From an uncultured Bacilli bacterium (GTDB lineage: Bacteria; Bacillota_I; Bacilli_A; RF39; UBA660): 11,237 nucleotides of DNA. The notes under the pieces were generated by a model. It saw nothing but the letters and a program-made list of their open reading frames with translations. It did not search any database and was not told where the DNA came from. Both the position numbers and the translations under genes were made by a program. The stretch is from the NCBI GenBank assembly GCA_934085875.1, contig CAKOHQ010000036.1, positions 1-11,237 of the forward strand. The letters are read 5' to 3'. Within the stretch, counting starts at the first letter, position 1, and each line of letters starts with the position of its first letter. Of the stretch, positions 6,075 through 11,237 are shown piece after piece.

Positions 6075-6080
6075 AGGTGA
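6075..6080 (+). promoter_or_regulatory. Shine-Dalgarno AGGTGA that fixes the start at 6086
   Basis: AGGTGA lies five bases before the ATG at 6086. The longer reading frame would begin with GTG inside this site at 6077, which is unlikely. Confidence 0.7.
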
Positions 6081-6085
6081 TATAT

Positions 6086-6877
6086 ATGAATTCAAGAATG
6101 GATAGATATGCTGAAACTCCTAATTTGAAAAGTAGAGTAGAGAGAAATAAAGATTTATATGAACAAATAAAAACTAGTGATATTGATAAATTCGATATTG
6201 CTAGCAATGCAACTGTTATTGGAGAAGATATAAGTAGAATAGATGTAGATAAAGTTAAGGATATGCTTGATAAAAGATATAGAGATGAATATGATAAACG
6301 TAGTTTAAAATTTAGAGAACAAGATGAAGAGATTATAGAAGATAAAAAATATGATACTAAAGAATATGATATAAATGCTATATTAGAGAAAGCTAAGAAA
6401 ACACAAAATGTAGATTATGAAAAAGAAAGATTAAAAAAAGTACATGATACACAATATGTTATATTAAAAAAATTAAATATTGATGAAACTAATGAAGAAG
6501 AAGTAATGGAAGATAATGAAGAAAATATAGTTAACTTAATAAATACTATTACTAATTTAGAGTTACAAAATAGTAAGAAAAATAGTACTGGTAATACAAC
6601 TGCATTAGATTTATTAAGTGATTTAAGTGATAATGATACTAATACTGTTTATAAAACAATGGAATTAGATAAAGAAGAAATTAGTAAAAAAACTGAAGAT
6701 AACTTAGATGAAGAAGATTTAAGTATAGAAGATAAATATGATGATTTTAAAGAATTAGAGAAAGATTTAAAATCTAATAATATTGCAATTAAAGTTGTTG
6801 GTATAGTATTTGTTGTTATATTAATTATACTTGCTGTTATATTTCTTAATAAATATTTTAATTTAGGGCTATTTTAA
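6086..6877 (+). CDS. Acidic tail-anchored protein of unknown function
   Basis: 263 residues. I do not recognise a named family. Residues 1-60 (start MNSRMDRYAETPNLKSRVER; later NATVIGEDISRIDVDKVKDML) look the most ordered and probably conserved. Residues 60-230 are highly charged, rich in Glu, Lys, Asp and Asn, with long predicted helices and likely coiled coil at about 95-130 and 180-230. A single strong hydrophobic segment at about 235-256 ends six or seven residues from the C-terminus, so the protein is probably tail-anchored with the large part in the cytoplasm. It lies just upstream of yunB, with a weak terminator between. A role in the envelope or in sporulation is possible from position only. 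Confidence 0.72.
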   Translation: MNSRMDRYAETPNLKSRVERNKDLYEQIKTSDIDKFDIASNATVIGEDISRIDVDKVKDMLDKRYRDEYDKRSLKFREQDEEIIEDKKYDTKEYDINAILEKAKKTQNVDYEKERLKKVHDTQYVILKKLNIDETNEEEVMEDNEENIVNLINTITNLELQNSKKNSTGNTTALDLLSDLSDNDTNTVYKTMELDKEEISKKTEDNLDEEDLSIEDKYDDFKELEKDLKSNNIAIKVVGIVFVVILIILAVIFLNKYFNLGLF

Positions 6878-6895
6878 TATAGTTCTTATTTTTTT
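6866..6895 (+). terminator. Weak terminator between the tail-anchored gene and yunB
   Basis: GGGCTAT (6866-6872) pairs with ATAGTTC (6879-6885), with two G-U pairs and a 6-base loop that contains the stop codon. TTATTTTTTT follows. The stem overlaps the -35 part of the proposed yunB promoter. Confidence 0.45.
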
Positions 6896-6903
6896 CATAA
6901 AAT
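6877..6903 (+). promoter_or_regulatory. Candidate sigma-E-like promoter of yunB
   Basis: CATAAAAT (6896-6903) is one base from the sigma-E -10 CATACAAT, and ATATA (6877-6881) lies 14 bases upstream in the -35 position. yunB is in the sigma-E regulon in B. subtilis. The predicted start falls on or next to the yunB ATG at 6909. Confidence 0.4.
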
Positions 6904-6908
6904 ATATT

Positions 6909-7628
6909 ATGAAACGTTTTTATAAAATAAAAAAAATTAGGTTTAGAAATATATTTATGTATGTAATAATTATAGTTATATTTATAGATATTATTGTATT
7001 TAATACATTAGGTAAGAAGTTAGGAGAGAGTGTATCTTTTTTAACTAAATTAAAGTTAGATGAAATTACTAAGTATTATATGAATGATACCATAAAGAAA
7101 TATTTGAATGTTGATAGTAATGATTATATTAAAGTTAATTTGGTTAATAATAATATTGTAAGTGTTGATATAGATAATGTTATGTGTAATAAATTATTAA
7201 ATAATATTATTGTTGATTTAGAAAGTAATGTAAAGAATTTAGAAATGGGTAAGATTAGCAATTACCATAATTTAGAAATAATAAAGGGTGATAATGGTAT
7301 TGTTATATTTATGCCAGTTGGTGTTAGTTTAGGAAATAGTTTATTTTCTGGATTAGGTCCTAAAATACCAATTAAGGTAAGTTTTTTAGAAAATATTGAT
7401 GCTTATGTAGATGTTGTTGTTGAAAATTATGGTATTAATAATTCTTTAATTAAATTATATATAAATATTGATGTTGAAGAAGTGTTGGAGATGCCTACTA
7501 AGAATAGATTTAGTAATGTTAAATATAAGTTTTTAATTAGTAGCAAATTAATTAATGGAGAAGTTCCTAGTGTATTAGGTGGAACAATAAATAAAAGTAG
7601 TAGTGTAGTAAATAATGATGTAAAGTAA
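6909..7628 (+). CDS. yunB: Sporulation protein YunB
   Basis: 239 residues, close to the usual YunB length of about 250. An N-terminal membrane anchor (about 14-32) precedes an extracytoplasmic domain. The best match to YunB is residues 130-225: FMPVGVSLGNSLFSGLGPKI (134-153, continuing PIKV), then ENYGINNSLIKLYINIDVEE (172-191) and a C-terminal strand block ending GEVPSVLGG. YunB is needed for efficient sporulation in B. subtilis, is made in the mother cell, and its exact action is unknown. No Shine-Dalgarno sequence precedes the ATG, unlike almost all other genes here. yutD lies two genes downstream, and yunB and yutD are also near each other in B. subtilis. Confidence 0.9.
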   Translation: MKRFYKIKKIRFRNIFMYVIIIVIFIDIIVFNTLGKKLGESVSFLTKLKLDEITKYYMNDTIKKYLNVDSNDYIKVNLVNNNIVSVDIDNVMCNKLLNNIIVDLESNVKNLEMGKISNYHNLEIIKGDNGIVIFMPVGVSLGNSLFSGLGPKIPIKVSFLENIDAYVDVVVENYGINNSLIKLYINIDVEEVLEMPTKNRFSNVKYKFLISSKLINGEVPSVLGGTINKSSSVVNNDVK

Positions 7629-7659
7629 GTATTTTAATATAGAATAAGAGTAGTAAAAG

Positions 7660-7668
7660 TGATATACT
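7660..7668 (+). promoter_or_regulatory. Extended -10 (TGATATACT) before the gene at 7693
   Basis: TGnTATACT sits 24 bases before the ATG; TAGAAT 17 bases upstream is a poor -35. The predicted transcript would start just before the Shine-Dalgarno site GGTGGTGA. Confidence 0.45.
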
Positions 7669-7692
7669 TTTTATAGTAGGTGGTGATTACTT

Positions 7693-8484
7693 ATGAATAA
7701 TATTTTTGTTAATGATAGTATTGATGCTGGTATAAGTAATTACTTACTTATAAAACAGGGTAAAGATTATGATAAAGCACATATATTTGAAACATATATT
7801 ATTAGATGTTTATGTAAAATATATGGTGATATTAATATATTAAATCCTTATAGAATTAATAATGTTAATAGTTTTAAAGCTAATTTGATTATGTATGGAT
7901 TAAGTGAAAAAGAAATGAATGAATTTATTAGTTTAATGGGAGATTATTCTAAGTGGTTAAATAGTGAAAAGAATGTAGGTAAAACTGATATAACTAGTAA
8001 AATAGAAATAATTTTAATTAATATGATTATATATAGAAATAAGATTATAAAATTTACTGATAATGAAATAGAGTTTTTTGATAAATATTTTGATCCTAAG
8101 AATAATAATTTTGCTACATTACATAATTTAATTACTAAAGATGTTAATATAGTTCCAATGTATTGGAATAGAAAGAAAGTATTATTAAATAATAATATTA
8201 AATTTAAAAGAATTAGAAATGATTTATTAAGTAGTAGTGTATATTATAAATATGGTATAGATAAAGATGATATGTCACGTATGAGTGAAGAGAAAGTTAG
8301 AAATATTAATAATCGTATTTTAGAAAGTGAAAAAGATACAGAGAAGAGAAATAAAAAGTTTATACCAAAAAATGTTATAATTACAAGTGGTAATGGATTT
8401 GTTGATACATTGATGCTACTTAGTATTATGACTACTGAAATTATGATTGGTATTATGATTGCTTTACATGTTATGAGAGGTTAG
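7693..8484 (+). CDS. Unknown protein with C-terminal membrane segment, between yunB and yutD
   Basis: 263 residues; GGTGGTGA upstream supports the start. I do not recognise the family. The body is mostly helical with mixed charge and many Asn, Ile and Lys: helical segments around 1-45, 59-90 (SFKANLIMYGLSEKEMNEF) and 100-150, then a basic stretch at 159-177 (NRKKVLLNNNIKFKRIRND). Residues 195-222 are strongly charged. A hydrophobic segment at 236-259 ends in a short basic tail, so it may be tail-anchored like the product encoded upstream of yunB. No signal peptide or catalytic motif is apparent. It shares a transcript with yutD, whose ATG follows after one base. Its place between two Bacilli markers suggests a conserved but unnamed gene. 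Confidence 0.75.
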   Translation: MNNIFVNDSIDAGISNYLLIKQGKDYDKAHIFETYIIRCLCKIYGDINILNPYRINNVNSFKANLIMYGLSEKEMNEFISLMGDYSKWLNSEKNVGKTDITSKIEIILINMIIYRNKIIKFTDNEIEFFDKYFDPKNNNFATLHNLITKDVNIVPMYWNRKKVLLNNNIKFKRIRNDLLSSSVYYKYGIDKDDMSRMSEEKVRNINNRILESEKDTEKRNKKFIPKNVIITSGNGFVDTLMLLSIMTTEIMIGIMIALHVMRG

Positions 8485-8485
8485 T

Positions 8486-8755
8486 ATGATTGTAATTGAT
8501 GATATGGAGTATGATTTGATTGAAAACTTTAGAGATGCTTTTAATGAAGAAGAGTTTAAAGAATATTTTACTGATTATTTTTATAAATATGATTATATTG
8601 TAGGAGATTATGCTTATAATAAATTAAGATTAAAAGGTTTTTATGAAGATAATAAAAAAGAGGCTAAAGAATTAAATAAAATTAAGAATAAAGATAAGTA
8701 TATTGAAGAGAATTGTGCTTATCAATGTAAATATTTTGTTTTGAAAAAGATTTAG
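8486..8755 (+). CDS. yutD: YutD family protein (DUF1027)
   Basis: 89 residues, typical for YutD (about 90-100). Family features are plain: YELI-like start (YDLIENFRDAFNEEEF, 9-24), the hallmark KYDYIVGDYAYNKLRLKGFY (34-53), and the C-terminal YIEENCAYQCKYFVLKK (72-88) with Cys77 and Cys81 as C-x3-C. The function is not established; the family is widespread and compact in Bacilli. GAGAGG inside the end of the preceding gene and a one-base gap indicate coupled translation. A hairpin with a T run follows. Confidence 0.92.
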   Translation: MIVIDDMEYDLIENFRDAFNEEEFKEYFTDYFYKYDYIVGDYAYNKLRLKGFYEDNKKEAKELNKIKNKDKYIEENCAYQCKYFVLKKI

Positions 8756-8767
8756 TCTTTTTTTTTT
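8744..8767 (+). terminator. Terminator after yutD
   Basis: AAAAAGA (8744-8750) pairs with TCTTTTT (8756-8762) around a 5-base loop holding the TAG stop, followed by a run of T. The stem is almost only A-T, but the T run is long. Confidence 0.6.
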
Positions 8768-8777
8768 GAATGTTTTA

Positions 8778-8786
8778 TGCTACAAT
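8778..8786 (+). promoter_or_regulatory. Extended -10 (TGCTACAAT) of the gene at 8811
   Basis: TGnTACAAT lies 24 bases before the ATG at 8811 and inside the longer reading frame that starts at 8766, which argues that 8811 is the true start. Confidence 0.55.
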
Positions 8787-8799
8787 TATTTTAGAATAA

Positions 8800-8805
8800 G
8801 AGGGA
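8800..8805 (+). promoter_or_regulatory. Shine-Dalgarno GAGGGA that fixes the start at 8811
   Basis: GAGGGA lies five bases before the ATG at 8811 and downstream of the extended -10. The ATG at 8766 has no such site, only a T run from the terminator. Confidence 0.7.
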
Positions 8806-8810
8806 TATCG

Positions 8811-9878
8811 ATGAATGTTAATATAGTTTTATCAAATGGTATGAATGAAAATGTAGATTTAATATGTTATTTTACTGGTAATAATGGTAAAAATTATTTG
8901 TTTTATACGAAGAATGAAACAGTACAAGATGGTTTAATTAAAATGTATGTTGCTAGTGAAACTGGAAGTGTTAGTGATGATGAGTGGACTTTATTAAAAA
9001 AAGATATGCAACAAATAATTATGGGTACTAGTACAGTAAAATTTTTAAATTATACTAATCCTGTTAAGGTTGGTGAAGCTAGGGCAATTGCATTAAATAA
9101 TACTAACATTAATGCAATAAAAGGTGCATATAGTAAAAATACTGATGTAAGTGTAGGAACAAATAAAGATTTATTGAGTCAAAGTTTTAATGAAATTCCT
9201 AAGAGTGATGTAGCTAAAGTGGAAAATGAACCTATTCAAATAAGTTCTATTCCTAACGTACAAAATAATTTTAATATGGAAGGCAGTCCAGTTAATTTAA
9301 ATACCAATCCAGAACCTGTTACTCCTGTTATTGATCCTATTCCTAAGGTTGAACCTATTAATCCAGTTCCTACACCTGATATTCCTGTTGTAAATGGAAA
9401 TGGGCCTGAGTTAAATATTAATAATGTCAAACAACCTGGTATAGAAAGTGGATTTAAAGTTTCAAATGAACCAAATATATTTGACCAACCTAGCACTCCA
9501 TTTAATATAACAGAAGAAGATATAAATAAGCCATTAGATGTTCCAGAACAAAATAATAATGTATTTATGGGAAATAATGACAATGGAAATATTTTTAATA
9601 ATCCTGTTATTGAACCTATAAATAATAATACATCTAATAGTGTAGATAACAATGTTTCTTCAATACAAGACTTAAATACTACTAATAGTAAACAAATGGA
9701 TGTAAGTAAACAAATAGAATTAAATGAAAGAAAAATAAAATTATTTACTGAACTAGCTAATATTTATAAAGAAGAAAATGATATGTTAAAAAGTGAAAGT
9801 GAAGAAAATGATAATACTGCATCTGATTTATTTAATAATAATGGAACATTAGATGATTTAAAAATATTACAGGGATAA
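8811..9878 (+). CDS. Unknown protein: small N-terminal domain, long disordered Asn/Pro linker, C-terminal coiled coil
   Basis: 355 residues, not recognised as a named family. Three parts are visible. Residues 1-107 look folded, with alternating strands and helices: INIV-like start, YFTGNNGKNYLFYTKNE (20-36), KMYVASETG (44-52), DDEWTLLKKDMQQIIMGT (56-73). The KNYLFYTK plus acidic-W pattern recalls small proteins such as DUF1292, but I cannot confirm it. Residues about 125-290 are low-complexity, rich in Asn, Pro, Val and Ser, with PxP runs at 167-195 (TPVIDPIPKVEPINPVPTPD), so probably disordered. Residues 296-332 (VSKQIELNERKIKLFTELAN onward) form a likely coiled coil before an acidic tail. 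No signal peptide or membrane segment, so cytoplasmic. It is a single gene between two terminators. Confidence 0.75.
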   Translation: MNVNIVLSNGMNENVDLICYFTGNNGKNYLFYTKNETVQDGLIKMYVASETGSVSDDEWTLLKKDMQQIIMGTSTVKFLNYTNPVKVGEARAIALNNTNINAIKGAYSKNTDVSVGTNKDLLSQSFNEIPKSDVAKVENEPIQISSIPNVQNNFNMEGSPVNLNTNPEPVTPVIDPIPKVEPINPVPTPDIPVVNGNGPELNINNVKQPGIESGFKVSNEPNIFDQPSTPFNITEEDINKPLDVPEQNNNVFMGNNDNGNIFNNPVIEPINNNTSNSVDNNVSSIQDLNTTNSKQMDVSKQIELNERKIKLFTELANIYKEENDMLKSESEENDNTASDLFNNNGTLDDLKILQG

Positions 9879-9902
9879 CTAAGTATAATGCTTAGTTTTT
9901 TT
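9877..9902 (+). terminator. Terminator after the gene at 8811
   Basis: AACTAAG (9877-9883) pairs with CTTAGTT (9891-9897) around a 7-base loop, followed by a T run to 9902. It begins in the stop codon. Confidence 0.75.
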
Positions 9903-9910
9903 CATATAAT
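9884..9910 (+). promoter_or_regulatory. Candidate promoter of the CotS-like gene
   Basis: CATATAAT (9903-9910) fits both a sigma-E-like -10 (CATACAAT) and a vegetative TATAAT. TATAA (9884-9888) sits 14 bases upstream but lies in the loop of the terminator. The arrangement, T run then CATA(A/T)AAT, repeats that before yunB. Confidence 0.35.
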
Positions 9911-9924
9911 TTATTAGTGATAAT

Positions 9925-10815
9925 ATGAAAAATGTTATATACAATTATTATGATATATTAGTTGATGAATTAAATAAAAGTGATAATAATTATTTTTTCT
10001 ATTTTAATAATGAACTTTTTTTGTTTTATTTAGTATTAAATGATATTAGTGTAGTAGAAAATATTTATAAGTATGTAATAGATAATAGTATAGAATGTTT
10101 TAGTATAGTATTAAATAAAGAAGGCAATTTATTTGCTGATGTAGATAAAAAGAAGTATGTTTTATTAAAAGTAAAAGGTATATTAAAATATGAAGTGAAA
10201 TTTGATGAATTTAAATATTATCCTATTAATTCAAATGGTGTTAATTGGAGTAATTTATGGAGCGAAAGACTTGATTATTATGAAATACAAATTAGAGAAC
10301 TTGGTATTAAGTATCAGACTGTTTTAAATTCATTTGGTATGTTTAGTGGACTCGCTGAGAATGCAATATTATATTTTAATATGACAATGGAAAAATTTAG
10401 TGATATGGATAGTAGTGTTGGTATTGTTCATAATAGAGTGAAGTATCCATGTTATTTAATAGATTATTATAATCCAGTTAATTATGTAATAGATTATAGT
10501 GTTAGAGATATTGCAGAGTATATTAAATCTTATCTTGTTAGTGATGATTTTGATATAGATAATGTTATTATGTTGATTAATAGAATGAATTTAAATGATT
10601 TAATGTTTAATTTGTTATATGCTAGACTTCTTTATCCTACATTTTATTTTGATATATTTGATAAAATTATATTAGAAGATGGTAAGGATAGTGATGTAGT
10701 TCCAGTTTTGAATAAAGTTGATGTTTATTTGAATATGTTAAAGATTTTATATCAAAAATTTAATAATGAGTATCAAATGTTTAGGATAGAGTGGTTAGAT
10801 AAAATAAAAATGTAG
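9925..10815 (+). CDS. CotS-like (aminoglycoside-phosphotransferase fold) protein, probable pseudokinase
   Basis: 296 residues. Its second half follows the layout of CotS/YsxE-type spore coat kinases, which share the choline-kinase/APH fold. IVHNRV (167-172) sits where these have HGD or HRR. YLIDYYNPVNYVIDY (177-191) and VRDIAEYIKSYL (193-204) match the IDFD...R.RDLA block, and LNDLMFNLLYARLLYPTFYF (223-242) fits the closing helices. The catalytic Asp of HGD is not seen (HNR), so I infer a pseudokinase. Residues 1-100 would be the small lobe. The upstream -10 is sporulation-like. The assignment rests on pattern memory, not a search; it could also be an unrelated helical protein. The Shine-Dalgarno is weak (AGTGA). 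A hairpin shared with the convergent gene follows. Confidence 0.5.
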   Translation: MKNVIYNYYDILVDELNKSDNNYFFYFNNELFLFYLVLNDISVVENIYKYVIDNSIECFSIVLNKEGNLFADVDKKKYVLLKVKGILKYEVKFDEFKYYPINSNGVNWSNLWSERLDYYEIQIRELGIKYQTVLNSFGMFSGLAENAILYFNMTMEKFSDMDSSVGIVHNRVKYPCYLIDYYNPVNYVIDYSVRDIAEYIKSYLVSDDFDIDNVIMLINRMNLNDLMFNLLYARLLYPTFYFDIFDKIILEDGKDSDVVPVLNKVDVYLNMLKILYQKFNNEYQMFRIEWLDKIKM

Positions 10816-10832
10816 ATTAAATTTCTACATTT
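10808..10832. terminator. Shared hairpin terminator between convergent genes
   Basis: AAATGTAGA (10808-10816) pairs perfectly with TCTACATTT (10824-10832) around a 7-base loop. It covers both stop codons. The minus-strand exit (TTTTTATTTT) is a good U run, the plus-strand exit is weaker, so it works best for the NifU-like gene. Confidence 0.72.
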
Positions 10833-11068
10833 ATTACACCTTTACAAGAAGGAACTTTTTCTTTTATTAATTCGTATACGTTATCGTTTAGAGTATAGTC
10901 TTGATATCCACAATGGCTACAAGCGCCAAATAATTTAACATATACATAATCATCTTCATATTTAATAAATTCTATATCTCCGCCATCTGAATTTAAGAAT
11001 GGTTTAATGTCATTTATAACTTCATTTATTATTTCTATATCTTTGTTATTTATTTCTGTTTCTTTCAT
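10817..11068 (-). CDS. NifU-like C-terminal domain protein (Fe-S cluster scaffold)
   Basis: 83 residues, the stand-alone NifU C-terminal domain (PF01106), also known from Nfu/YutI proteins. Such proteins hold a [4Fe-4S] cluster between two subunits and hand it to target proteins. Seen here: the helical start EIINEVINDIKPFLNSDGGD (12-31), strands IEFIKYEDDYVYVKLFGAC, the cluster motif Cys50-x2-Cys53 (ACSHCGYQ; families often have CxxCPSS), a helix YELIKEKVPSC and the closing strand GVINVEI. Length matches the free-standing form. GGTGA six bases before the ATG sets the start. A promoter with TTTACT and TATAAT drives it, divergent from the S1 gene. Likely customers include the ferredoxin at 5682, by function only. 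Confidence 0.93.
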   Translation of the reverse strand: MKETEINNKDIEIINEVINDIKPFLNSDGGDIEFIKYEDDYVYVKLFGACSHCGYQDYTLNDNVYELIKEKVPSCKGVINVEI

Positions 11069-11086
11069 ATTTATTCACCAGAATAT

Positions 11087-11115
11087 ATTATATCTAAAAT
11101 GTTTTACTTAGTAAA
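11087..11115 (-). promoter_or_regulatory. Promoter of the NifU-like gene (left half of a symmetric pair)
   Basis: Minus strand TTTACT (11110-11115), 17 bases, TATAAT (11087-11092). The start would be near 11080, with GGTGA following. The -35 is one arm of the palindrome TTTACTTAGTAAA. Confidence 0.65.
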
Positions 11116-11131
11116 TAAAATTTGATATAAT
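11103..11131 (+). promoter_or_regulatory. Promoter of the S1-domain gene (right half of a symmetric pair)
   Basis: TTTACT (11103-11108), 17 bases, TATAAT (11126-11131), with TG one base before the -10. The start would be near 11138, close to the Shine-Dalgarno GAGAGGTG (11139-11146). Its -35 abuts that of the NifU-like gene inside the palindrome TTTACTTAGTAAA. Confidence 0.72.
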
Positions 11132-11151
11132 ATTGGGCGAGAGGTGCAATA

Positions 11152-11237
11152 ATGGAAGACTTTGAAGTTGGAAGTATTGTAAAAGGAGAGGTGACTGGAA
11201 TTGAACCTTATGGTATTTTTGTTAAAGTGGGGAATAC
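11152..11237 (+). CDS. S1 RNA-binding domain protein (YugI/CvfD/GSP13 type), 5' part only
   Basis: Only 28 codons are in the window. MEDFEVGSIVKGEVTGIEPY, then GIFVKVGN, is the beginning of an S1/OB-fold domain. An S1 domain right at the N-terminus with the EVGSIVKGEVTGI start is typical of the small YugI/GSP13/CvfD proteins that bind ribosomes or RNA. Other S1 proteins cannot be excluded without the rest. GAGAGGTG sits five bases before the ATG and the promoter is strong. Confidence 0.85.
   Translation, partial: MEDFEVGSIVKGEVTGIEPYGIFVKVGN

Noticed and set aside
9236..9652. 138-residue minus-strand frame opposite the gene at 8811
   Set aside because: Lies antisense to the Pro/Asn-rich linker, whose codons produce a long open antisense frame. 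No Shine-Dalgarno site, and promoter, start site and terminator all support the plus-strand gene.

Overview
The window is very AT-rich (GC roughly a quarter, by eye). It reads as chromosome of a low-GC Bacillota, class Bacilli. Shine-Dalgarno sites are GGTGA, GGTGG or GGAGG, and promoters are TTGAca/TTTACT-17-TATAAT or extended -10 (TGnTATAAT). All starts I accept are ATG. The 16 genes whose stop lies in the window use TAA (12) or TAG (4), never TGA, and every Trp codon I checked is TGG. Spore genes (cotJB, cotJC, yunB, a CotS-like protein) point to an endospore former or its descendant. The gene set and style suggest an uncultured gut Bacilli lineage, for example RF39/Erysipelotrichales-like; that placement is inference.

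Layout. 1-828 (-): a PD-(D/E)XK (Rpn/transposase-type) nuclease-family protein that runs off the left edge. 912-970: a long AT-rich hairpin. 1011-2059 (-): two membrane proteins, DUF1003 and UPF0316/YebE-like. 2121-2618 (+): a PF06541 (CmpB-type) membrane protein. 2662-3802: the cotJ spore-coat pair, with a CotJB that has a CotJA-like segment and a ten-residue tandem repeat fused to its N-terminus, then the CotJC manganese catalase. 3902-5645: a probable operon of a membrane-anchored thioredoxin-like protein without cysteines, trmL and uppS, ended by a 15-bp perfect terminator hairpin shared with the convergent gene. 5682-5975 (-): a 4Fe-4S ferredoxin with a 13-cysteine, metallothionein-like tail. 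6086-8755: an acidic tail-anchored protein, yunB, an unknown membrane-anchored protein and yutD. 8811-9878: a low-complexity Asn/Pro/Val protein. 9925-10815: a CotS-like pseudokinase candidate. 10817-11068 (-): a stand-alone NifU C-terminal domain protein. 11152-end (+): the start of an S1-domain protein (YugI/CvfD/GSP13 type), transcribed divergently from the NifU-like gene from a symmetric promoter pair.

Functionally the window mixes housekeeping (wobble tRNA methylation, undecaprenyl diphosphate synthesis, Fe-S assembly and electron transfer, S1 RNA binding) with sporulation (CotJ, YunB, CotS-like) and several lineage-specific membrane proteins. I saw no CRISPR array, tRNA, rRNA or insertion sequence. 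No gene-free stretch exceeds 300 bases; the longest, 829-1010, holds a promoter and the hairpin. The items most worth following up are the Cys-tailed ferredoxin, the CotJA-CotJB fusion with repeats, the CotS-like pseudokinase, the possibly leaderless yunB and the mirror-image divergent promoter.
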